From NCBI GenBank assembly GCA_029261235.1, contig JAJDBS010000231.1, positions 1-64,000 on the forward strand: a stretch of DNA of 64,000 bases, in the 5' to 3' direction. Below the pieces are notes generated by a model. It made no database searches, was not told where the DNA came from, and worked only from the letters and a program-made list of their open reading frames with translations. A program made the translations under genes and the position numbers. Of this stretch, positions 8,525-17,174 are shown one piece after another. The stretch's first letter is position 1; each line of letters begins with the position of its first letter. This DNA comes from Nitrospirales bacterium. GTDB taxonomy: Bacteria; Nitrospirota; Nitrospiria; Nitrospirales; UBA8639.

Positions 8525-9625
8525 ATGGGCTACTACGAACAACGCCTTGAAAACGACCTGGCAAAAATAAAGAATGCGCTGATTGGCATCGCCGACAAAG
8601 TCGAGACGGCACTCAAACATGCGGTCGATTCGATGTTAAGCGGAAACGACGCATTGGCCTATGACACCGTACTCGGGGATCGTCGGATCAACCGCCTCGT
8701 GATGCAGTTAGATGACATGTGTCTGGGTTTTATTGCCTTACATTTGCCGGCTGCCGGGCACTTACGCTTCATTGCCTCATCCATGCGCTTGGCTATTTTG
8801 TTGGAACGCATAGGCGACTATTCCGCAACGATCTGCCGTGAAGCCGTTCAATTACCTCAACCACCGGAAGGAACAATCGCGCAGGCTGTGGCCTTATTGG
8901 CCAATAATTCACGCCATGCGTTACATCAGGCTATTGCTGCCTTCAGACAAAACAATCTTGCATTGGCACATACCACCATGCAGCTTTCTACTCAGGCCGA
9001 GCGGACGTTCGATCAGGCCATCGAGGCCTTGAACAAAGACTACATACTTGACAGACAGTCACTGTTTTATCTCCTACTTGCCCTGAGTATGTTAGTCCGT
9101 GTGGCCGCCCAAGCTAAAAATATCTGTGAGGAAACCATCTTTATCAACACAGGGAAAAGTAAGCCGGCCAAGCGCTATACCATTTTATTTGTCGATGAGG
9201 ACAACAGCTGCCTCAGCCAAATAGCAGAAGCCATTACACGAAAAAAATTTTCGGGATGCGGAACCTATTCAAGCGCGGGTCGAAACGCTGCAGACCATTT
9301 AGATCTCAACATGGTCAAATTTCTGGAAGGCAAGGGTATACAGATGGCGAAGGCACAACCCAAAAATCTCGATTCCCTCGCCTATCAATCAGGAGAATAC
9401 TATTTAATTATCAGCCTGCAAGGCCCCGTGAAATCATACATGAAACAGGTCCCGTTTCACTCGATTGCCCTGGAATGGAATCTCGGCGTTCCCCAGAAGA
9501 CCTCGAAAGATGACAGTGCCGGGAACCAACATCACATAGAAGATCTGTATCGCACGCTCGGGCTATTGACGACTGACTTAATGGACACACTCTGTGGCGA
9601 AGACATCGTCTGTTACGAAGGGTAA
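8525..9625 (+). CDS. phoU: PhoU fused to an inactive ArsC/LMW-phosphatase-like domain
   Basis: 366 aa. Residues 1-210 are a PhoU repeat protein (GHLRFIASSMRLAILLERIGDYSA carries the conserved ExxGDY-type motif; second repeat near 155-205). Residues 216-345 follow the low-molecular-weight phosphatase/thioredoxin-type ArsC fold: ILFVDEDNSCLSQIAEA, SSAGRNAA, and a WNLGVP near the end. In active enzymes the first motif reads VC(T/V)xNSC/AR. Here the nucleophilic Cys is Asp224 and the Arg is Leu230, so catalysis should be lost. The domain may bind phosphate or a partner for sensing. PhoU itself restrains Pst and the PhoR kinase. It is in the pst operon, 15 nt after pstS. Confidence 0.85.
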   Translation: MGYYEQRLENDLAKIKNALIGIADKVETALKHAVDSMLSGNDALAYDTVLGDRRINRLVMQLDDMCLGFIALHLPAAGHLRFIASSMRLAILLERIGDYSATICREAVQLPQPPEGTIAQAVALLANNSRHALHQAIAAFRQNNLALAHTTMQLSTQAERTFDQAIEALNKDYILDRQSLFYLLLALSMLVRVAAQAKNICEETIFINTGKSKPAKRYTILFVDEDNSCLSQIAEAITRKKFSGCGTYSSAGRNAADHLDLNMVKFLEGKGIQMAKAQPKNLDSLAYQSGEYYLIISLQGPVKSYMKQVPFHSIALEWNLGVPQKTSKDDSAGNQHHIEDLYRTLGLLTTDLMDTLCGEDIVCYEG

Positions 9626-9631
9626 AACATT

Positions 9632-10549
9632 GTGGATGCCGTAGAAGTACACCGTCACAGCTTTCAACGAAATCGGGATTGGTATATTGATCAATTCGTT
9701 CAACACCTGGTCTTTCTCGCAGGGATTTCGGCTATCGTGCTCATCATTGGCATCTTCTTTTTCATTACCAAGGAAGGCATGGCCTTTCTGTTCGGTGATG
9801 TCAGCATGAGTGAGGTGTTTGGATCAATGTTTTGGGAGCCATCGGATGAAGATGCGCCTGACTATGGAATCCTTGCATTAATTGCCGGGACAGCCAGTGT
9901 CAGCGGGTTGGCCATGATTGTGGCCATCCCATTTTCATTAGGCGCAGCTATTTTCATTGCGGAATTCAGTTCCGGAACCACCCGTGAATGGCTGAAGGTG
10001 CTCATCGAGTTGCTGGCTGCCATACCCTCGGTGGTCTGGGGATTTATCGGGCTGTCCATCTTGAATCCGCTCATCATTGATTTGTTCGACGTGCCCGTCG
10101 GGTTGAATGTCCTAAATGCTGGCTTGATCTTAGGGCTGATGGCGGCTCCAATTATGACCTCCATTGCCGAAGACGCGCTCAAGGCAGTTCCTGACCGGTA
10201 TCGAGAGGCCGCCGAAGCCATGGGAGCCACACGGTGGCAGATCACCTTCAGGGTGGTCTTGCCGGCCGCAAAAAACGGACTGCTTGGAGCGGTCCTGTTG
10301 GGAGTCGGGCGTGGGTTTGGTGAAACGATGGCCGTACTCATGGCAACCGGACATTCCGTGAATATACCTGGGAGTGTCTTTGATTCGGTCCGTGCCCTCA
10401 CGGCAACGATTGCCGCAGAGTTGGGTGAGACCGCTCGCGGCTCAGAGCATTATGGTGCATTATTTGCCATCGGAATCTTCTTGTTCGTGATCACCTTCGT
10501 GATCAATCTTTCGGCCGACCTGATCGTACGAGGAGTCAAGGAAAGCTAA
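9632..10549 (+). CDS. pstC: Phosphate ABC transporter permease PstC
   Basis: 305-aa inner-membrane permease with about six membrane segments. The conserved EAA-loop region (DRYREAAEAMGATRWQITF) contacts the ATPase. It begins with GTG at 9632, only 6 nt after phoU, and its stop overlaps the ATG of pstA. With PstA it forms the channel fed by PstS. Confidence 0.9.
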   Translation: MDAVEVHRHSFQRNRDWYIDQFVQHLVFLAGISAIVLIIGIFFFITKEGMAFLFGDVSMSEVFGSMFWEPSDEDAPDYGILALIAGTASVSGLAMIVAIPFSLGAAIFIAEFSSGTTREWLKVLIELLAAIPSVVWGFIGLSILNPLIIDLFDVPVGLNVLNAGLILGLMAAPIMTSIAEDALKAVPDRYREAAEAMGATRWQITFRVVLPAAKNGLLGAVLLGVGRGFGETMAVLMATGHSVNIPGSVFDSVRALTATIAAELGETARGSEHYGALFAIGIFLFVITFVINLSADLIVRGVKES

Positions 10550-11424
10550 TGCACCACTTTGCAACCACTGGGATTAACCAACGAAATTCACGGACTCAGG
10601 AATTGTTCCGGCTGTTATTCATGATGATGACAGTATTACTTGTCCTTCCCGTCCTCATCATCATGGTGACCTTAATCTACAAAGGCGGGGCAATCGTCAC
10701 ACTCGACTTTCTCTTATCCAATCCGCTTGACGGCATGACGGCCGGAGGAATTTTTCCGGCGCTATTCGGCACAATCGGGTTAGTGACCGTCGCCCTCCTG
10801 GTCTCAGTCCCGATAGGCGTCGCGGCGGCCATTTATCTCAGTGAGTATGCATCTGATACCTGGCTGACCCGTTTGATTAATTTGGCCATCATCAACCTGG
10901 CAGGCGTCCCCTCTATCGTCCATGCCCTCTTTGGTGTGGGAGCCTTTGTCATCTTCTTTCGCTTTGGAACGAGTATCTTAGCTGCCAGTTGTACCCTTGC
11001 CGTGATGACCCTACCGGTGGTGATTGTGGCAACACGAGAATCCCTTCAATCGGTCCCGATGGCATTTCGGGAAGCCTGTTGGAACATGGGAGCTACTCGT
11101 TGGCAGACCATAAGACGTATCGTGCTTCCCAATGCCATTTCCGGAATTCTGACAGGTGTGATTTTGGAAGTTTCCCGTACGGCTGGGGAAACCGCACCGA
11201 TCATGTTTACGGGAGCGGTGTTTTTTACCCCCTTTCTCCCTCAAAGTGTCTTCGACCAAACCATGGCTTTGTCCTTACACCTCTTTGTGCTCTCGACTCA
11301 GGTGCCGGGAGTCTCTGAGGCGCTTCCCTACGGCGTGGCTCTGGTCCTGATTTCAATCGTTCTCTTGATGAACAGTGCATCCATCGGTTTTCGTATGTAT
11401 TTGCGAGGTCAGAAAAAATGGTAG
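10549..11424 (+). CDS. pstA: Phosphate ABC transporter permease PstA
   Basis: 291-aa permease with six predicted membrane segments and the EAA loop MAFREACWNMGATRWQTI followed by RRIVLPNA. ATG 10549 overlaps the pstC stop (TAATG), and the 3' end overlaps the following ATPase gene by 7 nt, so the three are translationally coupled. Confidence 0.9.
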   Translation: MHHFATTGINQRNSRTQELFRLLFMMMTVLLVLPVLIIMVTLIYKGGAIVTLDFLLSNPLDGMTAGGIFPALFGTIGLVTVALLVSVPIGVAAAIYLSEYASDTWLTRLINLAIINLAGVPSIVHALFGVGAFVIFFRFGTSILAASCTLAVMTLPVVIVATRESLQSVPMAFREACWNMGATRWQTIRRIVLPNAISGILTGVILEVSRTAGETAPIMFTGAVFFTPFLPQSVFDQTMALSLHLFVLSTQVPGVSEALPYGVALVLISIVLLMNSASIGFRMYLRGQKKW

Positions 11425-12245
11425 TGGCAGACTCAAACGTACGCACACTTTCTGATCCTGAATCCACATGGCATCAACGGTTCCATTCCTCTCCGATGAA
11501 GATTGAGGTGAACGATCTGACCATTCGTTATGGTGACACAACGATTCTCAGTGGAGTCAACCTGAATATTCGGAAGAACGAAATTTTTGGCATTATCGGC
11601 CCGGCGAATTCGGGAAAAACATCATTACTCAAAGCTCTGAATCGGATGGATGAGTTTACTCCCGGCATGAAGGTCACAGGAGACATTCGCGTGAATGGTC
11701 TAGATATTCGGCATGTGAAAAATGTGTACGGGCTTCGCCGCAGTATCGGAGTGGTCTTTCCCCTACCGGTGGGGTTGCCGTTGACGGTGTTCGAAAACGT
11801 CGCATTGGCTCCTAGGCTTGGAGGAATGAATAATCGAGCCGAGCTGAACATAATCGTGGAGCGTTGCCTGAGAAGAGCCGCACTTTGGGATGAAGTCAAG
11901 GATCGACTCAATTCGTTAGGCAGCTTACTCTCCGGTGGGCAGCAACAGCGGCTGACCATTGCTCGTGCCTTATCACAGGAGCCGGATTTGCTCATGTTGG
12001 ATGAGTTTTCCATTGCTGTTGACCCTGTGACCACCATGCGTATCGAGGATATCTTGAAAGAACTCCGGAAGGAGATGACGATCATCCTTGTCACCAATTT
12101 GGTCCAACAAGCCCGGCGATTAGCCGACCGAACAGCGTTTTTCCTCAACGGAGAATGTGTTGAAATCGGGGTCACTGAATGTCTGTTTACCGGACAGGTA
12201 CAGGATCAACGAACACAGGACTATCTGAGCGGAAGGTTTGGGTGA
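11418..12245 (+). CDS. pstB: PstB-like ATPase 1, intact signature but altered Q- and H-loops
   Basis: 275-aa ABC ATPase. Walker A is GPANSGKTS (61-69), the signature LSGGQQQR (171-178) is canonical, and Walker B LLMLDE ends in Glu196. Two catalytic positions differ from PstB: the Q-loop reads VFPLP with Pro115 in place of Gln, and the H-switch reads VTNLVQQ with Asn227 in place of His. The D-loop is SIAVDP instead of SALDP. Such a subunit can bind ATP and lend its signature to a partner but is unlikely to hydrolyse at its own site. It carries an extra N-terminal 26 residues. Next to it is a second PstB with the opposite defect. Confidence 0.87.
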   Translation: MVVADSNVRTLSDPESTWHQRFHSSPMKIEVNDLTIRYGDTTILSGVNLNIRKNEIFGIIGPANSGKTSLLKALNRMDEFTPGMKVTGDIRVNGLDIRHVKNVYGLRRSIGVVFPLPVGLPLTVFENVALAPRLGGMNNRAELNIIVERCLRRAALWDEVKDRLNSLGSLLSGGQQQRLTIARALSQEPDLLMLDEFSIAVDPVTTMRIEDILKELRKEMTIILVTNLVQQARRLADRTAFFLNGECVEIGVTECLFTGQVQDQRTQDYLSGRFG

Positions 12246-12246
12246 C

Positions 12247-13014
12247 GTGAGTTCTGATTTCGCTATTGCGGCAACCAACGTCAATTTTTGGTACGGAAGT
12301 TTTCAAGCGCTGTTCGATGTGAACTTGAAAATCCGACGAGGGAAAGTCACATCAATGATCGGTCCATCAGGATGCGGGAAATCCACGTTCCTGAGAAGTG
12401 TGAACCGAATTAATGAACGGATCGACAACATTCGCATTCAGGGATCGATTCACGTCCTGGACAAGAATATCCTTGACCCCGATGTGGAGTTGGTACAAGT
12501 CCGCAAACACATCGGTATGGTGTTTCAACGTCCGAATCCTCTACCCATTTCGATTCGGGAAAACATCCTCTTTGGATATAAGATCCACATGAGTACTCGT
12601 GCATCGAAACGTCAGCAAGATGACATCGTTGAACAGGCATTGCAGCAGGTACTGCTCTGGGATCAAGTGAAAGACCGTCTTCACCATAAGGCCACCGGCC
12701 TCTCCCTTGAGGAACAACAAAAACTCTGTATCGCCAGGCTCCTTCCCATCAAGCCTAGCGTCTTACTCATGGACGAACCCTGTTCAGCCCTTGACCCCAA
12801 AGGCACCGAGGCGGTTGAGGAACTGATTTGGGAGCTGCACAATACGTTTACAATCTTGATTGTCACGCACAATATGGCCCAAGCTCGTCGGGCAAGTGAA
12901 GAATGTATCTTCATGCTCATGGGAAAGGTGATGGAGCACACGCCAACACAGGAGATGTTCGTGACCCCGAAGAAACAAGAAACGGCCGACTATATTGAAG
13001 GCAAATATGGGTAA
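12247..13014 (+). CDS. pstB: PstB-like ATPase 2, intact catalytic residues but degenerate signature
   Basis: 255 aa from GTG 12247, chosen because GGAAGG (12231-12236) is well spaced and it directly follows the upstream stop; TTG 12238 is the alternative. Walker A GPSGCGKST, Q-loop VFQRPNP, Walker B LLMDEP and H-switch VTHNMAQA are all canonical PstB. The signature, normally LSGGQQQR, reads LSLEEQQK (about residues 152-159). Paired with ATPase 1 it would give one canonical composite site (its own Walker A/B/His plus the partner's LSGGQ) and one degenerate site. It is the last gene of the operon. Confidence 0.87.
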   Translation: MSSDFAIAATNVNFWYGSFQALFDVNLKIRRGKVTSMIGPSGCGKSTFLRSVNRINERIDNIRIQGSIHVLDKNILDPDVELVQVRKHIGMVFQRPNPLPISIRENILFGYKIHMSTRASKRQQDDIVEQALQQVLLWDQVKDRLHHKATGLSLEEQQKLCIARLLPIKPSVLLMDEPCSALDPKGTEAVEELIWELHNTFTILIVTHNMAQARRASEECIFMLMGKVMEHTPTQEMFVTPKKQETADYIEGKYG

Positions 13015-13486
13015 GAAAACGTCTATAGAAAATCCCCGCAGCAAGGCTAGGCTACGAGGAGTAGCAAATTGACACCTTAGAAGACTACTTTTACCATTGC
13101 CAGCTTTCGCATACTTTCATCAGAGGAAAATTACCCTGATGATGCTTCATTCTAAACAAGGGAAATGACAACATGTCTAGAGCCATTCGATTTTTTTCAT
13201 AAACCATATCACGTTCAAGAGTGAGCCGAAGCCATCCACTGTGCCCTCTCAAGCAACTGAAAATCAAAGAAAAGGCCTCTGTCAAGAATACCTCGTCTAT
13301 ATCTCCACCTAGAACGTCTAACGAATTGTGGCCAACTGGAGGCTCCTTGGCATCATTCAAATAATAGGGGTATCCCATACCTACTCTTAATACGATTTAT
13401 TCCATAACCAATAAATCTCATTTCCATTTTGCGGCCTGATAGGGCCATGTGGTACAAACCGCAAGCTACCAAAGGAGATATGTGAG
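13015..13486. other. Intergenic region after the pst operon
   Basis: There is a 95-codon minus-strand frame (13091-13378) without recognisable domain or convincing start signal, which I do not call a gene. The right end carries the AAAGGAG ribosome-binding site (13471-13477) of the next gene. No terminator hairpin with a T-run is evident. Confidence 0.4.
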
Positions 13487-14416
13487 ATGCGCCTTAGAAT
13501 CAAAGTTACAATTTCCCCAATGCGTCAGGCAGGACTCGCTGGTCTTATGAGCCTAGCAATGCTGGCTTTATTAACACTTCCGGCCTTCGCCGAAGAATCC
13601 CAACCAAATTGGCAAATCTCAGCCAACCCGTCCTATAGCCGCGGTGATTACGGAGGCGATACCACAACCTCTGTGCTCTATTTGCCCTTCTCGGTGAAAC
13701 GCTTATTTAGTTTTGGCGAGCTTTCTGTCACCGTACCTTTCGTCACCATTTCCAGCAACGACTTGATAACCTTTGTGGGTGGAGATCGGAGTGGAGGTGG
13801 TGGGAGCAACAGCGGTTCGGGGAGCAGCAATAGCGGATCTGGCAGTAGTGGACAAGCCGATGATGATGAGGACGATGATGATATTGATGACGACGACGAC
13901 GAGTTCACAACAAAAAGAACGAAAAAGACAGAGAGTGGGTTGGGAGATGTTACCTTATCAGCCCGCTATTATCTCCTTGATGAGCAGGAATGGCTTCCCT
14001 CCATTAATGTAACTGGCCGAATCAAATTCCCTACAGCGAACGAGAAGAAGGGGTTGGGGTCAGGTGAATTCGATGAGGGCTTGGGAGTAGAATTGGCCAA
14101 GTCTCTCACGAGAGATCTGATTCTATACTTGGATGGTGGCTACACCTTTCTAGGCGATCCTAAAGGCAGGAACTTTCGGAACCAATGGAATTACGATGTG
14201 GGACTTGGGTATTACCTCACCGACAATTTACGGACCAGCGTGTTTTATGAGGAATTTCGGGCGGTGGTAAAGGGAATACCAAATCCCAGGGATGTTTACG
14301 GTGATCTGAATTATCGAATCACCAAGACCATTCGCGTCAATGTTGGTGGGTTCGTCGGACTCTCAGAAAGTGCTGCAGACTTTGGACTTTCGGGGGGACT
14401 GCGCTTCAGGTTTTAA
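13487..14416 (+). CDS. Outer-membrane beta-barrel protein with Gly/Ser and Asp-rich insert
   Basis: 309 aa with a signal peptide ending LPAFAEE. It has alternating amphipathic strands ending in a C-terminal aromatic (GLRFRF), the pattern of the 'MetA-pathway of phenol degradation' type barrels, a family name only. Residues of about 97-145 form an insertion: a Gly/Ser linker followed by a run of Asp/Glu and a basic patch (TTKRTKKT). It probably lies in a surface loop, where it could bind Ca2+ or other cations. ATG 13487 has AAAGGAG 9 nt upstream. It converges with the minus-strand gene at 14420. Confidence 0.65.
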   Translation: MRLRIKVTISPMRQAGLAGLMSLAMLALLTLPAFAEESQPNWQISANPSYSRGDYGGDTTTSVLYLPFSVKRLFSFGELSVTVPFVTISSNDLITFVGGDRSGGGGSNSGSGSSNSGSGSSGQADDDEDDDDIDDDDDEFTTKRTKKTESGLGDVTLSARYYLLDEQEWLPSINVTGRIKFPTANEKKGLGSGEFDEGLGVELAKSLTRDLILYLDGGYTFLGDPKGRNFRNQWNYDVGLGYYLTDNLRTSVFYEEFRAVVKGIPNPRDVYGDLNYRITKTIRVNVGGFVGLSESAADFGLSGGLRFRF

Positions 14417-14419
14417 ACG

Positions 14420-15379
14420 TCAATCATCGCGTCCACCTCGTCCTCGACCACTGGAATCCCCTCCCCTGTCTCCGCGATCCCGTTGAAAATCAGAATTCCC
14501 TCCAGATTCACGGCCACGCTCAGTTCGTTCCCTGGGCTCATTACGATCTCGATCTCTAATTTTTCCGGAGCGATCATCTCTTTCCCTTCGGTCACGATCG
14601 TCTTTTTTCGAAGATTCGCGATCTTCTTTCCGTGACTCTCGGTCACCACCGCCCCCTCTTGAACCGGATCCGCGGTCACGGTCAAAAATCTTGTCAGGGC
14701 GTTCCCCTCGTTCGATCGCTTTTTTAATATCCCGAATCCGATTACGGTCAGCTCGAAATTCCTTGCCACGCTTTTTGATTTCTCTTCCGAGATCGAGCAA
14801 TTCATTCGATCGAAACCCTTGTCGTAGAGCCTCACCTACCACTGGAATGGCTTCTTTGCCTGATATGCCCCCTTCTTTGGTCAATGCCAATCCCTTAGCT
14901 CCAAAGGCTAATTCTTCTTGATTGACTCGACTTTTTCCTTTAGAACGTCCTAGAGATCGAACTTCATCGACAGTCACGCCTCGACCCAGTGCTTCAGCCA
15001 TGACTTCGGTCGCTCGAGAATTACCACCCCGTCCTTTACCCGAGCCACTTGAAGTTGTATCCCGTAACACCTCGCGAGCGTCACGAAGATTTTCCACCAT
15101 ATCCCGGACAACCGGTTGAATCCGTTCAGGTGAGGCACCTTTTGCCAGACCTTCTTTAATTTTATTCATGATAGGCCTTTCCGGAAGACCTTGGTCTACG
15201 GCCTGTTGAGCATGTTCCAAAAGCCTATTAATCGATTCAGGCGCATGACCTCTGGCTTGCCCCAACTGGTTGATGTCCTGAACATCATTGGTCGGTAAGG
15301 ATGCGGCATGGATCACTTGTGGAACCATGGCCATCACCAGGCCAACCAACAAAATCTGCCACCTTTTCATGATACGCAT
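14420..15379 (-). CDS. Secreted protein with Arg/Asp/Gly-rich tail, unknown function
   Basis: 319 aa with a signal peptide (through VIHAAS). The middle part is helical and repetitive (ARGHAPESINRLLEHAQQA, KGASPERIQPVV, ALGRGVTVDEV). From about residue 215 the tail is almost only R, D, G, E, S and K with many DRD/RGG-like repeats and is expected to be disordered. I know no family. ATG 15379 is supported by AAGGA a few bases upstream. It lies downstream of the CBM48 lipoprotein and sigma/anti-sigma genes on the same strand and may belong to their regulon. Confidence 0.6.
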   Translation of the reverse strand: MRIMKRWQILLVGLVMAMVPQVIHAASLPTNDVQDINQLGQARGHAPESINRLLEHAQQAVDQGLPERPIMNKIKEGLAKGASPERIQPVVRDMVENLRDAREVLRDTTSSGSGKGRGGNSRATEVMAEALGRGVTVDEVRSLGRSKGKSRVNQEELAFGAKGLALTKEGGISGKEAIPVVGEALRQGFRSNELLDLGREIKKRGKEFRADRNRIRDIKKAIERGERPDKIFDRDRGSGSRGGGGDRESRKEDRESSKKDDRDRRERDDRSGKIRDRDRNEPRERTERGRESGGNSDFQRDRGDRGGDSSGRGRGGRDD

Positions 15380-15421
15380 AATTCCTTCATTAGGGATGCG
15401 TTATGCCAAAATGTCCCAACC

Positions 15422-15802
15422 CTACCGCACCACCAGCACACCATTTTTATGTCCAAAGCCATCGTCAACGTAATCATCAGCCACAGGAGGAACAACCCAT
15501 TGCTTGCCATTCACAACAAACATAAACACATGCTCTCCCGCAGATAACAGCACGACCCCTGACCACCGACCCCCATCCTCCCGCACCAACATATGTGCTG
15601 TATGTGACCAATCATTAAAATCTCCCACGACTGCCACGGATTGAACCTTGGGAAGCAGTATAGAAAATTCTACTCCTCCCTCTATTTGACGAGGAACCGC
15701 CGGCGCTGGTGGAGAGGACGCACAGGCACTCAAGAGGCATATGGCCACTCCAACTATCACCAGAAAAGAAAATGAAGTCAGAAATCTCTTCGAAAACATC
15801 AT
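15422..15802 (-). CDS. Lipoprotein with a CBM48/AMPK-beta-like glycogen-binding domain
   Basis: 126 aa. The signal has a lipobox LLSAC, so the protein is lipid-anchored. The rest is a single early-set/CBM48-like domain with VAVVGDFNDWS, a GGRWSGVVLLSAG strand and HVFMFVVNGKQWVVPP. Such domains bind alpha-glucans in branching enzymes and AMPK. The same domain forms the C-terminus of the anti-sigma factor encoded just upstream, suggesting a shared ligand outside the cytoplasm. Confidence 0.75.
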   Translation of the reverse strand: MMFSKRFLTSFSFLVIVGVAICLLSACASSPPAPAVPRQIEGGVEFSILLPKVQSVAVVGDFNDWSHTAHMLVREDGGRWSGVVLLSAGEHVFMFVVNGKQWVVPPVADDYVDDGFGHKNGVLVVR

Positions 15803-15852
15803 GTCTCGTAGAGATTAGCCAACTGATGACCATCCAGCAAGCCTGCAAACTC

Positions 15853-16587
15853 TTAGAGCGCATGAGAGACATCCAAGACAGCATTGTTGGCTCCAAATCC
15901 ATCCGAACTATACTCACCAGCAAATGGATCCGTAATCCATTCTTGCCCATCGACCACAAACATATAATGATAGCGCCCCGGTTTAACTTGGATCGTCACC
16001 GTCCATGCCCCATCTTCCGTACGTTCTAAGGGCGTTTCCTGAGGCTGCCACCCATTAAAATCTCCAGCCACCGACACCGATTGAGCCTGCGGCTCCAGCA
16101 TGACCAACCTAACCATCACTGGCTTTTCCACCTCTTCTGGCAAACCGGCCTTCATCACCGAAATGCTGGGCACCACGTTTGGCCCACTGGGAATAGTTGG
16201 TTCTTTGACAAGCCACACCATACTCAAAAGAAGGCAAGTGGCAGCCATGGCCATCGCCGGATTCCACTGCAAAACCCGTGGAGCAAATAGGACTGTCCAG
16301 ACCGGTTCCCACCATTTTTTATTCGCGGGAGGAGGATCCAGTTGTTTTAAAATTTCAGCTTTAAATCCAGGCGGAACCGCCATTCGAGGCAATTGGTCCG
16401 AATGGAGAAGCATCTGCTCGGTCGCCAGAACTTGCTGGCGCAAAGTCGGATCTCGGTCCATCTCCTTGAGAAAATCTATCCGTTCTTGTGGAGACAAATC
16501 ATGGTCAACAAATCGTTGGACCAGCCAATCTCGGTCATCGACATCATCCATCTCATCATCTGAGTGGGGGAATGGTGAGGTCGTCAT
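15853..16587 (-). CDS. Anti-sigma factor with periplasmic CBM48-like domain
   Basis: 244 aa. The N-terminal cytoplasmic part (about 1-100; DLSPQERIDFLKEMDRDPTL) resembles anti-sigma/zinc-finger-less regulators. One membrane helix lies near 108-126, followed by a linker. Residues of about 155-244 form a CBM48-like domain (SVSVAGDFNGWQPQ, YHYMFVVDGQEWITDP). ATG 16587 overlaps the sigma factor stop (ATGA) and follows a perfect AGGAGGA, so it is preferred over the longer frame from 16605. Coupling to the ECF sigma gene supports the anti-sigma role. A glucan or sugar sensor on the outer side is inference. Confidence 0.75.
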   Translation of the reverse strand: MTTSPFPHSDDEMDDVDDRDWLVQRFVDHDLSPQERIDFLKEMDRDPTLRQQVLATEQMLLHSDQLPRMAVPPGFKAEILKQLDPPPANKKWWEPVWTVLFAPRVLQWNPAMAMAATCLLLSMVWLVKEPTIPSGPNVVPSISVMKAGLPEEVEKPVMVRLVMLEPQAQSVSVAGDFNGWQPQETPLERTEDGAWTVTIQVKPGRYHYMFVVDGQEWITDPFAGEYSSDGFGANNAVLDVSHAL

Positions 16588-17174
16588 ACGTCCTCCTTGA
16601 GCCAATCAAGCTCTTGTGAAAGTTTGATTCTGGCCTTGTAGACTCGCATTTTTAGAACATCTTTTCCGGCACCAAGAATTTCAGTCATCTCCTCATAGTC
16701 CATACCTTCCACATGCTTCAGAACAAATGCCTCTCGATACAACGGGGACAACTTTTGAATCGCTTGTTCCAGGTAAAAGGCGGTTTGCTTGTTAGACGCC
16801 CCATGTTCTGGGGTTCGCTCATCAGCAATTTCCATGATGGGATCTTTCCCATCGTCTTCTTTTGGCTTGAAGATTTCTCGTTCTTGCCGCCGTCCCTGTG
16901 ATCTCAAATAATCCTTCGCCTTGTTCACCGCAATTCGGTGGAGCCATGTTGAGAATCGGCTATCCACCCGAAAATTGGTGATCGCCTTAAACGCCGCAAC
17001 GAAGGCCTCTTGTGCAACATCTTGTGCATCCGTTTGATTGCCGATCATCCGAGCAATCACATTCAACATGGTTCCGGCATATCGATCAATCAGTTCTCCA
17101 AAGGCCTCATGATCCTGTTGTTGACATCGGATAATAAGAGTCGACTCATCGTCGTGCTCCGGAGTTTCAACCAT
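16584..17174 (-). CDS. ECF (RpoE-like) RNA polymerase sigma factor
   Basis: 196 aa. Sigma-70 region 2 is visible as FGELIDRYAGTMLNVIARM, DAQDVAQEAFVAAF and STWLHRIAVNKAKDYLR; region 4 as LSPLYREAFVLKHVEGMDYEEM followed by GAGKDVLKMRVYKARIKL. ATG 17174, with GGAGAG upstream, is preferred over TTG 17219. It is followed by its coupled anti-sigma gene. Targets are unknown; the secreted R/D-rich proteins and CBM48 lipoprotein nearby are candidates. Confidence 0.9.
   Translation of the reverse strand: MVETPEHDDESTLIIRCQQQDHEAFGELIDRYAGTMLNVIARMIGNQTDAQDVAQEAFVAAFKAITNFRVDSRFSTWLHRIAVNKAKDYLRSQGRRQEREIFKPKEDDGKDPIMEIADERTPEHGASNKQTAFYLEQAIQKLSPLYREAFVLKHVEGMDYEEMTEILGAGKDVLKMRVYKARIKLSQELDWLKEDV

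Noticed and set aside
13091-13378. 95-codon minus-strand open frame after the pst operon
   Set aside because: No domain, no good ribosome-binding site and no operon context, in a region otherwise free of genes.
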